A stretch of DNA of 64,000 bases. It comes from Trichococcus collinsii (GTDB taxonomy: Bacteria > Bacillota > Bacilli > Lactobacillales > Aerococcaceae). The stretch is taken from assembly GCF_900107505.1 (NCBI RefSeq), contig NZ_FNQH01000004.1:62001-126000 (forward strand), written 5' to 3'. The notes under the pieces were generated by a model. That model saw nothing but the letters and a program-made list of their open reading frames with translations. It was not told where the DNA came from and did no database searches. Numbering within the stretch: position 1 is the first letter of the stretch; each line of letters begins with the position of its first letter. The translations under genes were made by a program, and so were the position numbers. Positions 17,184 through 25,556 of the stretch are shown here, piece by piece.

Positions 17184-17356
17184 CGTTCAGCGGGTTGCTT
17201 GGCTTAAGTATAATGCCTGGCTAAACCATGAATAACCGAAAAGTATTCATGGTTTTGAGTGTCTGGCGTGCGAAAAAGAGGAATAAAATTTATTAATCCA
17301 TCTTTTCGAACCGCTACCGGACGAAAACCATGGATAATGGCCAGTTATCCATGGTT
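17184..17356. repeat. Dispersed palindromic repeats, copies 2 and 3
   Basis: Two inverted repeats within a 417-base gap without genes (17047-17463): AAACCATGAATA / TATTCATGGTTT (17223-17255, 9-base loop) and AACCATGGATAA / TTATCCATGGTT (17326-17356, loop TGGCCAG). The first is preceded by CGTTCAGCGGGTTGC, the same lead-in as the copy at 8309. The rest of the gap holds the AT-rich promoter area of the peptide-binding protein gene (overlapping TATAAT boxes at 17072-17082) and the next gene's terminator. Confidence 0.75.
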
Positions 17357-17408
17357 ACGCGCAAAAAAGGTGGCCGGCCCGACCTCGGCCCCGACGATTT
17401 CATCCCCA

Positions 17409-17448
17409 CTCAACAAAAAGCCCTCTCAGCAAAAACGCTGAAAGGACG
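17409..17448 (-). terminator. Terminator after the esterase gene
   Basis: Minus-strand hairpin CCTTTCAGC / GCTGAGAGG with loop GTTTTT, followed by GCTTTTTG. Confidence 0.8.
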
Positions 17449-17463
17449 GGAGTTTCTTATTTA

Positions 17464-18213
17464 TTATAGCTTTCCTTGCTCATTCAGTTTGCCCAGGAAA
17501 TAAGGCATCTGGACGCGCCACCATTCCCAGTCGTGGTGGACGTTCTCGCCCCAGAAATCGATCCAGGCGGGGATGTTCTTGAAGCGCATCACTTCTTCGA
17601 TCTTGCGCGTGTCGCGGATGCTGACTTCTTCCCAGTTGCCTTGGCCGGTCGCGACGATGATGTTGCCGGAACGGTATTTGTCCAGGAACCAGCCGTCGTT
17701 CAGATTCCAAAGGTAGTCGATCGGCGAGTTCTCATAGACGTTGCGATCATGGTAATTTCCAAAGAAGTAACGGACATCGTAAAGACCACTCAGCGCGATG
17801 ACACTATCGAAAACATCCGGATGGCGCAGGTAAAAGTTCAGGCTGTGGTAGCCGCCCATGCTGCAGCCGGTCGTGATCATCGGTCCTTGGTGGTTCGTCT
17901 GATGCTTGATGTGCGGCACGAGTTCCTCGATGATGTAGCGGTCATAGCGTTCGTGCATGTTGGCGCGGTCGTACGGACTTTTCCATTCGCACAGCCAAGA
18001 TTCGTTATCCATGCTGTCGGGTGTATAAAACTGCACCAAGCCTTGGTCGATGAACCACTGGCAGGCTTCGATCATGCCGAAGTCCGCGTATTCGTTGTGG
18101 CTGCCTCCGGATGACGGGAAGACGATGATCGGTTTACCCGCATGTCCATAGCGATTGAAACGCATCTCACGGTTCAAGTGACCGCTCCATTGTGATGAAT
18201 ATTCTACGTGCAT
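17464..18213 (-). CDS. Esterase-family alpha/beta hydrolase
   Basis: Cytoplasmic alpha/beta hydrolase of the EstD/S-formylglutathione hydrolase-like esterase family, 249 residues. The oxyanion and early strand region is KPIIVFPSSGGSHNEY near 27-42. The nucleophile Ser lies in GCSMGG near residue 117, and the catalytic His is likely in ENVHHDWEWW near 227. There is no signal peptide. It lies 15 bases after the ATP-grasp gene, so the two are co-transcribed. This pairing suggests linked chemistry, for example the ligase forming and the esterase cleaving an amide or ester bond, but the product is unknown. Confidence 0.85.
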   Translation of the reverse strand: MHVEYSSQWSGHLNREMRFNRYGHAGKPIIVFPSSGGSHNEYADFGMIEACQWFIDQGLVQFYTPDSMDNESWLCEWKSPYDRANMHERYDRYIIEELVPHIKHQTNHQGPMITTGCSMGGYHSLNFYLRHPDVFDSVIALSGLYDVRYFFGNYHDRNVYENSPIDYLWNLNDGWFLDKYRSGNIIVATGQGNWEEVSIRDTRKIEEVMRFKNIPAWIDFWGENVHHDWEWWRVQMPYFLGKLNEQGKL

Positions 18214-18228
18214 TTTATTTCCCCCAGT

Positions 18229-19392
18229 CTATTCGGTTATGGAAATCATATGGATAATGTCCATCAGTTCTTGATATTCTGCTGCACGTATGACGTAGCC
18301 GAAATCCCCCATGATAGCCGCAAAAATCCCCGGCATTTCTTCGAACAGGACGACATTGCCTCCGTAACGGGCGATCACTTCCTCATGCGTGAAGCGGTAA
18401 GGATGGACGCCCTTGCGGCTGACGTAGCAGCAATAGTAAGGCGTGTTCATCTGCGCCGTGAAATTGCCGGTCGCAACCAGATTTCCGTAAGCGGCGTAGA
18501 GATCGACATCATTTGCCCAGTTCCACATGTCCATCGTATGCCCACCAGGCGGACGCAGGTTGGCTTCCAAGGCAACAAGGCTGCCGTCAGGTAAACGGAA
18601 AAACTCAAAATGGAAGAAACGCTCGCGGACATTGAAGGCCTGAACGAGCTTGGTTCCGATTTCGCGCAAGTCTTCCGGCATATTGCGGTCGACATAGTAG
18701 AACATATCCGCATTTTTTTCGACGATTTCCAACACTGCTTTTTCGTACACAAGTGTGGCATCAAAAAGAATATTCCCCGCGGCATCGGTCAGACCGTCAT
18801 ACGTAACGATCTTTCCGTCGATGAATTCCTCAAGAATATAGGATTCATACGGATTCTTCACATGGAAAAAGTGTCCGAGCTCCTCTTCAGAACGGATTTT
18901 GTGCGTATCCGCCGCACCTACACCGGAATCAGGCTTGATGCAGACCGGGAAGCCGTATTCGTGGCATAACCCGAGGGCATCGTGATAGTCGCCGATGACG
19001 CGCCCGCGCGCTACCCGAATGCCGACTTCTCTGAATTTTTCTTTCATGGCGGACTTCAGTTTTACGAAGGCCATATCCTCATTTTTGAAGCCGAAGACGT
19101 TGAAATCAGTGCGCAGACGCGCATCCTGCGCCAACCAATATTCGTTATGCGATTCGATACGGTCCATCTTGCCATGTTTGTAAGTCAAGTAAGCCACGGC
19201 GCGCAGCATTTCGTCATAATTTTCCATATCATTGACGCGATAATACTCGGTCAAGCTCTCACGCAAGTCAGCATCCAGCAACTCAAACGGCTCGCTGGCG
19301 ACACCAAAGACATTCACACCTGCTCGCTTCAGACCGACTGCGAAATTCTTGAAATTACTGGGGAAATGGGGAGAGATAAATACGTAGTTCAT
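18229..19392 (-). CDS. ATP-grasp domain protein (carboxylate-amine ligase-like)
   Basis: ATP-dependent ligase of 387 residues. A Rossmann-like N-terminal domain (NYVFISPHFPSNF, about 1-100) precedes an ATP-grasp domain from about 115: the nucleotide-binding strand FPVCIKPDSGVGAADT near 147 and the DYHDALGLCHEYG region. The metal-binding end is FEFFRLPDGSLVALEANLRPPGG near 265-290, with Glu and Asn in the expected order. Family members join a carboxylate to an amine via an acyl phosphate. It is the first gene of a two-gene operon with an esterase. Substrates cannot be deduced. Confidence 0.85.
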   Translation of the reverse strand: MNYVFISPHFPSNFKNFAVGLKRAGVNVFGVASEPFELLDADLRESLTEYYRVNDMENYDEMLRAVAYLTYKHGKMDRIESHNEYWLAQDARLRTDFNVFGFKNEDMAFVKLKSAMKEKFREVGIRVARGRVIGDYHDALGLCHEYGFPVCIKPDSGVGAADTHKIRSEEELGHFFHVKNPYESYILEEFIDGKIVTYDGLTDAAGNILFDATLVYEKAVLEIVEKNADMFYYVDRNMPEDLREIGTKLVQAFNVRERFFHFEFFRLPDGSLVALEANLRPPGGHTMDMWNWANDVDLYAAYGNLVATGNFTAQMNTPYYCCYVSRKGVHPYRFTHEEVIARYGGNVVLFEEMPGIFAAIMGDFGYVIRAAEYQELMDIIHMISITE

Positions 19393-19432
19393 GGAATTTC
19401 CTTCTTTCTTCCGAACATTAGATTACAATGAG

Positions 19433-19461
19433 AATGTACCATTTTGAAGGCAGATTTACAA
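19433..19461 (-). promoter_or_regulatory. Promoter of the ATP-grasp/esterase operon
   Basis: Minus-strand TTGTAA and TACATT with a 17-base spacer, about 40 bases before the ATG at 19392. Confidence 0.55.
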
Positions 19462-19579
19462 GAGTTTTTCAGCAGAAAAGGGGAAATATTGATATAATCG
19501 AGGAGCTATTCAGATCAGCTGAGACTGCTAAATCCCGTATATCTAAAGCCATGCGCAGCGCACTAAACTGGATTGCACC

Positions 19580-19628
19580 AGAAAGCCCCTGCCCTCACGC
19601 AACTAAGGCGCGAGAGCAGGGGCTTTCT
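19580..19628. terminator. Terminator at the end of the ribose operon
   Basis: Inverted repeat AGAAAGCCCCTGC / GCAGGGGCTTTCT with a further paired inner part. It lies 40 bases after the rbsB stop and is symmetrical enough to act in both directions. Confidence 0.88.
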
Positions 19629-19669
19629 TCACTTGCAGTCACTTCGAGTTGCTGCAAGACACTTTTTAT

Positions 19670-20599
19670 TTATTTTTTGACCAACTCAAGCGGAGAAGGG
19701 ATATACGCGTCCACTTCCTTGCCGGCAAAGAAATCAAAGGCTGCTTGTAAAGCCAATCTACCCATTTCTTCAGGTTGTTGTGCGACTGTCGCACTCATTT
19801 TTCCTTCTTCAACGGCATTCATACCATCTTCCGTTCCGTCAAAGCCGACCACTTGGATTTTGCCGGTCAAACCGGCAGCTTCAATCGCTTCAATGGCACC
19901 CAAAGCCATTTCATCATTTTGAGCAAATACCGCTTGGATATCCGCATGCGCCTGCAGCATATTTTCCATAACAGTCAGTCCTTCAGCGCGATCAAAATTG
20001 GCTGTTTGGCTGTCCAATAGATTCAATGACTCCTCAGCGATTTTCGCAAAGCCTTCTCCTCTTTCACGGGTTGCAGAAGCACCAGGAACGCCTTCCAATT
20101 GGACTGTGTTGGCTCCTTCTCCTGATAATTCGACAATGTATTGCGCAGCCAACTCTCCTCCGGCTGCATTATCTGAGGCAACCAAGGTAACCACTTCGCC
20201 GCCGTCGCTGGAACGATCGATTGTGATGACAGGGATGCCAGCGCTGTTTGCGGCTTCCACAGCAGGAGCAATCGCAGCCGAATCAACCGGATTGATCAGC
20301 AATACATCGACTCCCTGCTGGATAAGATCATCCACATCATTCGTCTGTTTTGCCGTATCATCCTGGGCATCGACAGTGATGATTCTCGTACCATTTTCTT
20401 CCGCTAGTCCAGTGATGCCGGCTTCCAGTGAAACAAAGAACGGATTGTTCAAAGTTGAAATAGAGGCACCCACAACCAATTCAGAAGCTTCCTTCTCTTC
20501 GACAGCAACACTTTCTGCGTTGTCGCCTTCCAATGTAGCGCCTCCGCATCCAGCCAACAGTAACAAAGAAGCAGCAGTCAATCCCAATAATTTTTTCAT
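19670..20599 (-). CDS. rbsB: Ribose ABC transporter substrate-binding lipoprotein
   Basis: Lipid-anchored ribose receptor, 309 residues. A lipobox LAGC (Cys about 18) follows a hydrophobic signal. The sugar-binding protein fold starts with LVVGASISTLNNPFFVSLEAG and contains VDVLLINPVDSAAI near 95, ITIDRSSDGG near 125 and AVFAQNDEMALGAIEAI near 220, as in RbsB. It is the last gene of the ribose operon, 11 bases after the permease gene, and is followed by a strong terminator. Confidence 0.95.
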   Translation of the reverse strand: MKKLLGLTAASLLLLAGCGGATLEGDNAESVAVEEKEASELVVGASISTLNNPFFVSLEAGITGLAEENGTRIITVDAQDDTAKQTNDVDDLIQQGVDVLLINPVDSAAIAPAVEAANSAGIPVITIDRSSDGGEVVTLVASDNAAGGELAAQYIVELSGEGANTVQLEGVPGASATRERGEGFAKIAEESLNLLDSQTANFDRAEGLTVMENMLQAHADIQAVFAQNDEMALGAIEAIEAAGLTGKIQVVGFDGTEDGMNAVEEGKMSATVAQQPEEMGRLALQAAFDFFAGKEVDAYIPSPLELVKK

Positions 20600-20610
20600 T
20601 TTTATTCCTC

Positions 20611-21585
20611 CTATTTTTTGTTCTTACGATCCAATAAAACAGCGATGATGATGACAACACCTTTAACCACTTGCTGATAGAAACTCGATACACCCAATAG
20701 GTTCAAGCCGTTGTTCAGCGTACCGATGATCAACGCTCCGATCAATGTCCCCACTAATCTTCCGCGTCCTCCGGATAGACTGGTTCCTCCAAGAACAACG
20801 GATGCGATCGCGTCCATTTCATAGGCATTACCCGCAGTCGGTTGAGCAGAGTTCAAACGAGAAGTGATGATGATACCAGCGACTGCAGCCATCAATCCGG
20901 AAATGGAATAGATGGCGATTTTGATGCGGTCACTCTTGATGCCGGCAATGAACGCAGCCTTCTCATTCCCACCAAGTGCGAACGTCTTTCTGCCGAATGT
21001 CATTTTATGCAAAAGCACATACAACACTCCGAAGAAGAGCAGCATCACAACTACCGGGAAAGGAATGCCGAAAAGATAGCCTCGGCCCATATATTTGAAT
21101 ATGAAACTATTCCCGATACCGGTGATAGGATTCCCATCCGTGTACACCAAAGTAAGTCCGCGATAGATCGTCATCGTTGCAAGCGTCGCAATGAATGGCG
21201 CCATTTTACCTTTTGTGATCATTACACCATTGCAGGCTCCCAAAAAGGCACCAAGCACCAAGCCCACTCCCATCGCAAGGACAGGATTCAGACCGGAAGC
21301 GATCAGGCCTGCCATCAAAGCACTGCTGAGCGCAAGCGTCGAACCTACAGAAAGGTCAATTCCACCCGTGATGATGACAAAGGTCATACCGAAAGCGATA
21401 AGTGCATTTGTGGAAACTTGTCTCAAAAGGTTCAGGAGATTGGTGGGTGACATGAAGCTCGGGTTCATGATGGTGACAAATATGACCAGCACAACTAATG
21501 CGAGCAAAGGTCCCAATTTATTCAGCCTTTTTTTTGCCGGACCCTTTTCTTTGTTACTTTTTAAGGCTTGTATTCCTAGATTCAT
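20611..21585 (-). CDS. rbsC: Ribose ABC transporter permease
   Basis: Membrane channel of the ribose importer, 324 residues with about eight to ten hydrophobic spans. Typical RbsC stretches are TNALIAFGMTFVIITGGIDLSVGS near 55, MAPFIATLATMTIYRGL near 130 and AGNAYEMDAIASVVLGGTSLSGG near 245-270. It immediately follows rbsA with no intergenic space, implying translational coupling, and it precedes rbsB. Confidence 0.95.
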   Translation of the reverse strand: MNLGIQALKSNKEKGPAKKRLNKLGPLLALVVLVIFVTIMNPSFMSPTNLLNLLRQVSTNALIAFGMTFVIITGGIDLSVGSTLALSSALMAGLIASGLNPVLAMGVGLVLGAFLGACNGVMITKGKMAPFIATLATMTIYRGLTLVYTDGNPITGIGNSFIFKYMGRGYLFGIPFPVVVMLLFFGVLYVLLHKMTFGRKTFALGGNEKAAFIAGIKSDRIKIAIYSISGLMAAVAGIIITSRLNSAQPTAGNAYEMDAIASVVLGGTSLSGGRGRLVGTLIGALIIGTLNNGLNLLGVSSFYQQVVKGVVIIIAVLLDRKNKK

Positions 21586-23067
21586 TTACATTACCCCCGT
21601 TGCTAATTTCATGATTTTCTCTTCTGTCGCCTCTCCACGCTGCAACTCACCGGATATTTTCCCTTCATGGACAACCACAATGCGATCACTTACACCAAGC
21701 ACTTCAGGCAAATCACTCGAAACCATAACGATGGCAACGCCTCTGTCCGCCAGTTCATTCATCAATTGATAGATTTCACGTTTGGCGCCTACATCCACAC
21801 CGCGCGTCGGTTCGTCCAAAATCAAAACTTTGGAGCCGATGCCGATCCATTTGGCCAAAACGACTTTCTGTTGGTTCCCTCCAGATAATCCGGACACGAT
21901 ATCGTCGCTCCCTTCGGCCTTGACCTGCAAGCGTTCCATCAGCAGTTCAACAAAATCCTTTTCAGCTTGTGTGTCGATCAGGCCATTCTTACGGAAACCG
22001 TCTATTGAAGGAAGGCTGATGTTCTCACTGATGGAATAATCTAGAATTAAACCTTCTTCTTTTCGGTTCTCCGTCAAGAAACCGATGCCTTGACGAATGG
22101 CATCATTTGGATTGGAAATTGTTATTTTCTTATCTTCAAGATAAATATCGCCACTGTCGAGCGGATCGATTCCAAAGATGCTCCGCATGATTTCAGTCCG
22201 ACCTGCTCCCATGAGTCCCGAAAAACCAACGATTTCCCCTGCTTTAATTTGGAAGGACACATCCTGGAATTTCCGTTCAGATGAAAGTTTCTTTGCTTCG
22301 AAAACGATAGGTCCGATTTTGGAGGTCTTCGCCGGATAATAATCAGCGAGGTCCCTACCGACCATTTTACGCACCACTTCATCGTTGCTAGTGTCCGCTG
22401 TCCGCTTCGTGTCAACGGATATACCGTCACGCATGACCGTGATGCGGTCACTGATTTTGAAGATTTCTTCCATTCTATGGGAAATGTAGATGATGGCCAC
22501 ATTCTTTTGCTTCAGGTTCTGGATAATCCTGAACAATACCTCGATTTCCCTTTCCGTCAAGGCTGCCGTAGGTTCGTCCATAATGATCACTTCACCATCG
22601 GAAAGTAAGGACTTCGCGATTTCGATCATCTGTTGTTGCCCTACCGACAAATTCTTCACTTCTTCATCCAAATTCAAGGATACACCCAGCTCACGGAATG
22701 TCTCAAGGGCAAGTGCTCTCATTTTTTTGTTGTCGATCCATCCGATATCGTTTTTGATTTCATTTCCCAAAAACAAATTTTCGACTACCGTCATTTCAGG
22801 CCAGGTATTCATTTCTTGATGGATGAAGCTCAATCCGAATTTCTCTGCTTCCTTAGGGCTATCAAATTGCTTTTGGTTGCCATCTATTAGGATCTCGCCT
22901 GCATCCGGCTTATGAAGTCCGGTCAAAATATTCATCAGTGTCGATTTGCCGGCCCCGTTTTCCCCCATTAAGGCATGCACTTCTCCCGCTTTGATGGTGA
23001 AGTCAACGCCCCTCAATACGTAGTTGGTGCCAAAGCTTTTCGTGATTCCTTTCATCACAACTTCCAT
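21586..23067 (-). CDS. rbsA: Ribose ABC transporter ATP-binding protein (double ABC)
   Basis: Fused ATPase of 493 residues with two ABC domains. The first has Walker A GENGAGKST (about 36-44), a signature-like LSVGQQQM and Walker B IIMDEPTAAL. The second has the degenerate Walker A GLMGAGRTE normal for this family, LSGGNQQK near 400 and LILDEPTRGVD. It lies between rbsD and rbsC in the usual order. Confidence 0.95.
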   Translation of the reverse strand: MEVVMKGITKSFGTNYVLRGVDFTIKAGEVHALMGENGAGKSTLMNILTGLHKPDAGEILIDGNQKQFDSPKEAEKFGLSFIHQEMNTWPEMTVVENLFLGNEIKNDIGWIDNKKMRALALETFRELGVSLNLDEEVKNLSVGQQQMIEIAKSLLSDGEVIIMDEPTAALTEREIEVLFRIIQNLKQKNVAIIYISHRMEEIFKISDRITVMRDGISVDTKRTADTSNDEVVRKMVGRDLADYYPAKTSKIGPIVFEAKKLSSERKFQDVSFQIKAGEIVGFSGLMGAGRTEIMRSIFGIDPLDSGDIYLEDKKITISNPNDAIRQGIGFLTENRKEEGLILDYSISENISLPSIDGFRKNGLIDTQAEKDFVELLMERLQVKAEGSDDIVSGLSGGNQQKVVLAKWIGIGSKVLILDEPTRGVDVGAKREIYQLMNELADRGVAIVMVSSDLPEVLGVSDRIVVVHEGKISGELQRGEATEEKIMKLATGVM

Positions 23068-23078
23068 TTGTTTCCCTC

Positions 23079-23474
23079 CTAAAATAGGACTCCTGATTGC
23101 AGTATGATATTGGAATAAGGTGTCGCTTCGCCTGTCCGGATAATGGCTTTAGCATCACCCGTCATTTCCTTAAAGGTCTCATGACTGACAAAGGCAACGT
23201 CAACGCCTGCCATCCGATCCATAGTACGCTCAAATTGGTCTGGATTCTGCACCTTTATCTCCTCAGCCAAAAATACTTTTTCCACTTCCATCTCTTCCAT
23301 CAACAACTCCAAAACAGTCTGAAAGGAAGGTTCGTGCAAACGTATGGATAAATCAATCTTTTTGACGCCTTCCGGTATCGGAAGACCTGCATCACCGATC
23401 ACAACTTTATCTGTATGTCCCAGATCCGCCAAAACTTTTGCAATATCACTATTCAAGATTCCATGTTTTTTCAT
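23079..23474 (-). CDS. rbsD: D-ribose pyranase
   Basis: Ribose mutarotase of 131 residues, the normal size. It begins MKKHGILNSDIAKVLADLGHTD with the catalytic His20, contains VIGDAGLPIP near 26 and ends RTGEATPYSNIILQSGV, the family's ribose-binding C-terminus. Its start lies 26 bases inside the end of rbsK. Confidence 0.95.
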   Translation of the reverse strand: MKKHGILNSDIAKVLADLGHTDKVVIGDAGLPIPEGVKKIDLSIRLHEPSFQTVLELLMEEMEVEKVFLAEEIKVQNPDQFERTMDRMAGVDVAFVSHETFKEMTGDAKAIIRTGEATPYSNIILQSGVLF

Positions 23475-24354
23475 AATGTTCGTTCTCCTTCAGTTCAGCT
23501 AGTGTCGGCATGCCGCCTTGCGCTCCAAATTTCTGTACGGATAATGCCGCTGCCAGATTCCCGAGTTGCAGGCTGGCTTCGATATCCAATCCTGATGCGA
23601 TGCCTACCGCAAAGGCACCATTGAACGTGTCCCCCGCTCCGGTAGTGTCCACTGGTCCGACAACATATGCCGGAACGTTCCTCTCAACCGAGCCATTATG
23701 GTAGCAGACGCCTTTGGAGCCAAGTGTGACGATGAGTTTTCCAGGGTATTTCTTGATTCCTTCCGAAAGTGATAATTCAGGGAACATGATTTTGTATTCG
23801 CTCTCATTTGGTGTCATGAAAGTGACTTTCTCCAATAAAGCCTCATCCACTGTCCTTGCAGGTGCAGGATTGTAGAGTACTTTTACACCTTTCTCAAAGC
23901 ACAGTCCGATAACGGCTTCGACAATCTCTTGCGGTACCTCATTCTGGATGACCATCAGCTCGACTTTCTCAAGTTCTGTTTCCAGATTTTGCAGCCTTGC
24001 GCTTTCGAAAGCGTTGTTTGCACCCGGGATATAGATGATCGCGTTATCGCCGTCGACAATCGTGATATGGGCTGATCCTGAAGGCAAATGTGTAACCCGT
24101 TCCACATTGCTTGTATCAATTCCGTTTTTTATTAAGTTCTCAATCAGTTCCTTACCGAACAAATCGTTGCCTACAGTTCCTACCATCGATACGTGTCCGC
24201 CCAAGCGCGCACTGGCAACCGCTTGATTAGCGCCTTTCCCTCCGAAAGTGGTCCTGAAGTCCTTCCCCGTGATGGTCTCCCCGGTTTCTGGGCGTCTGTC
24301 GGCTGTGACGACAAAATCAGTTGAAATGCTTCCTAACACCATAATATTACCCAT
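23449..24354 (-). CDS. rbsK: Ribokinase
   Basis: PfkB-family kinase forming ribose 5-phosphate, 301 residues. An N-terminal substrate region (SISTDFVV, then GKGANQAVASARLGG near 38-53) and the C-terminal catalytic motif DTTGAGDTFNGAF near 243 with its base Asp are present. It overlaps rbsR by eight bases upstream and rbsD downstream, so the operon is tightly packed. Confidence 0.95.
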   Translation of the reverse strand: MGNIMVLGSISTDFVVTADRRPETGETITGKDFRTTFGGKGANQAVASARLGGHVSMVGTVGNDLFGKELIENLIKNGIDTSNVERVTHLPSGSAHITIVDGDNAIIYIPGANNAFESARLQNLETELEKVELMVIQNEVPQEIVEAVIGLCFEKGVKVLYNPAPARTVDEALLEKVTFMTPNESEYKIMFPELSLSEGIKKYPGKLIVTLGSKGVCYHNGSVERNVPAYVVGPVDTTGAGDTFNGAFAVGIASGLDIEASLQLGNLAAALSVQKFGAQGGMPTLAELKENEHYEKTWNLE

Positions 24355-25330
24355 TTTCCATCTTCTCCCTCAATGATTCTCTTATTATTAACGTTACAGG
24401 CAATTGTATCCTTTTTTTCAGAATGATTTTGTTCTCGATATGTCTACACAGAAGATCTGCCGCTTGATAGCCTATCTCATAAGCTGGTTGCGCAATTGTG
24501 GAAAGCCCAGGAAACATCAGTGCAGCGAATGGCATATCGTCATAGCCTATGATCTGAAGTTCCTCTGGGATACGTATTCCTCTTTTGATAGCTTCCTTCA
24601 TGACTGCTAATGCGTACACGTCATTGGAAGCAATCACGCTGTCCGCATGCGGAAATTGGTCCAAAAAATGCTGCGCAGTCTTTTCCGCCGAATCAAATTG
24701 ATACGTATCGGTCTGGTACAGCTGGTATGGGATATTTTTTTCGTTCAATACCTTCAGATTTCCGGAAAGCCGATCATGGGAACTAGGCACATCTTTAGGT
24801 CCGACCATGATGACGACATGTTTTGCTTGTCTCTCGCTGATTGCTTGCGCCGCCAACTCACCACCGTGAAAATCGTCCGTGTGAACGGCAAATTCTATAT
24901 CCTCGCTGACCCTATCCAACAACACGAATGGCATGCCATGGAACTCTTTCGTACTCCCTTGTACTGCGGAAAGGACTCCCGCCACATTATTTTGCGCGAA
25001 AATTTTCAAGTAATCCTTTTCCTTCTCTAGATCGCCTTGTACATTCCCCAAAATCAAACTGTAGCCCAGTTCATTTATCTTATCTTCCACACCTTTAGCA
25101 ACCAATGGGAAGAATGGGTTTGCGATATCCGGCAAAAGTAATCCGATCAGCTTGGATTTTTTTTGGTAGAGGGACCGCGCAACTTCATTCGGTGAAAAAT
25201 TCAATAGCTTGATTGCTTTTTCGACCTTTTCGCGTGAAGCCTTCCCTACATATCCACTGTTGTTCATGAACCTTGAAACGGTTGCCACGGATACACCTGC
25301 CAATTCTGCCACTTCCTTGATAGTCGCCAT
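24347..25330 (-). CDS. rbsR: Ribose operon repressor (LacI family)
   Basis: LacI/GalR regulator of 327 residues. The helix-turn-helix and hinge are at the N-terminus (ATIKEVAELAGVSVATVSRFMN), followed by a periplasmic-binding-protein-like core with GLLLPDIANPFFPLVAKGVED near 62 and ASNDVYALAVMKEAIKRG near 225. It is the first gene of the rbs operon and probably represses its own promoter through the palindrome at 25357-25374. Confidence 0.94.
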   Translation of the reverse strand: MATIKEVAELAGVSVATVSRFMNNSGYVGKASREKVEKAIKLLNFSPNEVARSLYQKKSKLIGLLLPDIANPFFPLVAKGVEDKINELGYSLILGNVQGDLEKEKDYLKIFAQNNVAGVLSAVQGSTKEFHGMPFVLLDRVSEDIEFAVHTDDFHGGELAAQAISERQAKHVVIMVGPKDVPSSHDRLSGNLKVLNEKNIPYQLYQTDTYQFDSAEKTAQHFLDQFPHADSVIASNDVYALAVMKEAIKRGIRIPEELQIIGYDDMPFAALMFPGLSTIAQPAYEIGYQAADLLCRHIENKIILKKRIQLPVTLIIRESLREKMENG

Positions 25331-25356
25331 TCTCCTTCACCTCCGCTGGTTGTAAA

Positions 25357-25374
25357 TGTGTAACCGATTACACA
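25357..25374. promoter_or_regulatory. LacI-family operator (RbsR site)
   Basis: TGTGTAACCGATTACACA, a near-perfect palindrome with the central CG typical of LacI-family operators. It lies just downstream of the -10 of the rbs promoter. Confidence 0.88.
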
Positions 25375-25377
25375 AAT

Positions 25378-25406
25378 AATATAGCACGTTCGGAAAGCGT
25401 TTGCAA
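25378..25406 (-). promoter_or_regulatory. Promoter of the rbs operon
   Basis: Minus-strand TTGCAA, 17-base spacer, TATATT, directly upstream of the operator and rbsR. Confidence 0.82.
25392..25405. promoter_or_regulatory. cre box overlapping the rbs -35
   Basis: GGAAAGCGTTTGCA matches the CcpA cre core (AAGCGTTT) and covers the -35 element, consistent with glucose repression. Confidence 0.7.
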
Positions 25407-25516
25407 CCCTTAAGTGCAAATAAATTTTCTGCCCATAAAAGAAGAAGCACTGCATCCATACGGGGACCAACTCTCCAGAGTGAAAATCCGGCAATCCTGC
25501 GTATTGCTCAAAAGGC

Positions 25517-25550
25517 AAAAAACCTATCTCGAAAAAGAGACAGGCTTTTT
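25517..25550 (-). terminator. Terminator of the nucleoside operon
   Basis: Minus-strand hairpin AAAGCCTGTCTC / GAGATAGGTTTTTT shortly after the purine permease stop. Confidence 0.8.
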
Positions 25551-25556
25551 GCCCTT

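Noticed and set aside
17184-17356. CRISPR array
   Set aside because: The repeats are palindromic, few, differ in sequence and are not regularly spaced; no cas genes are present.
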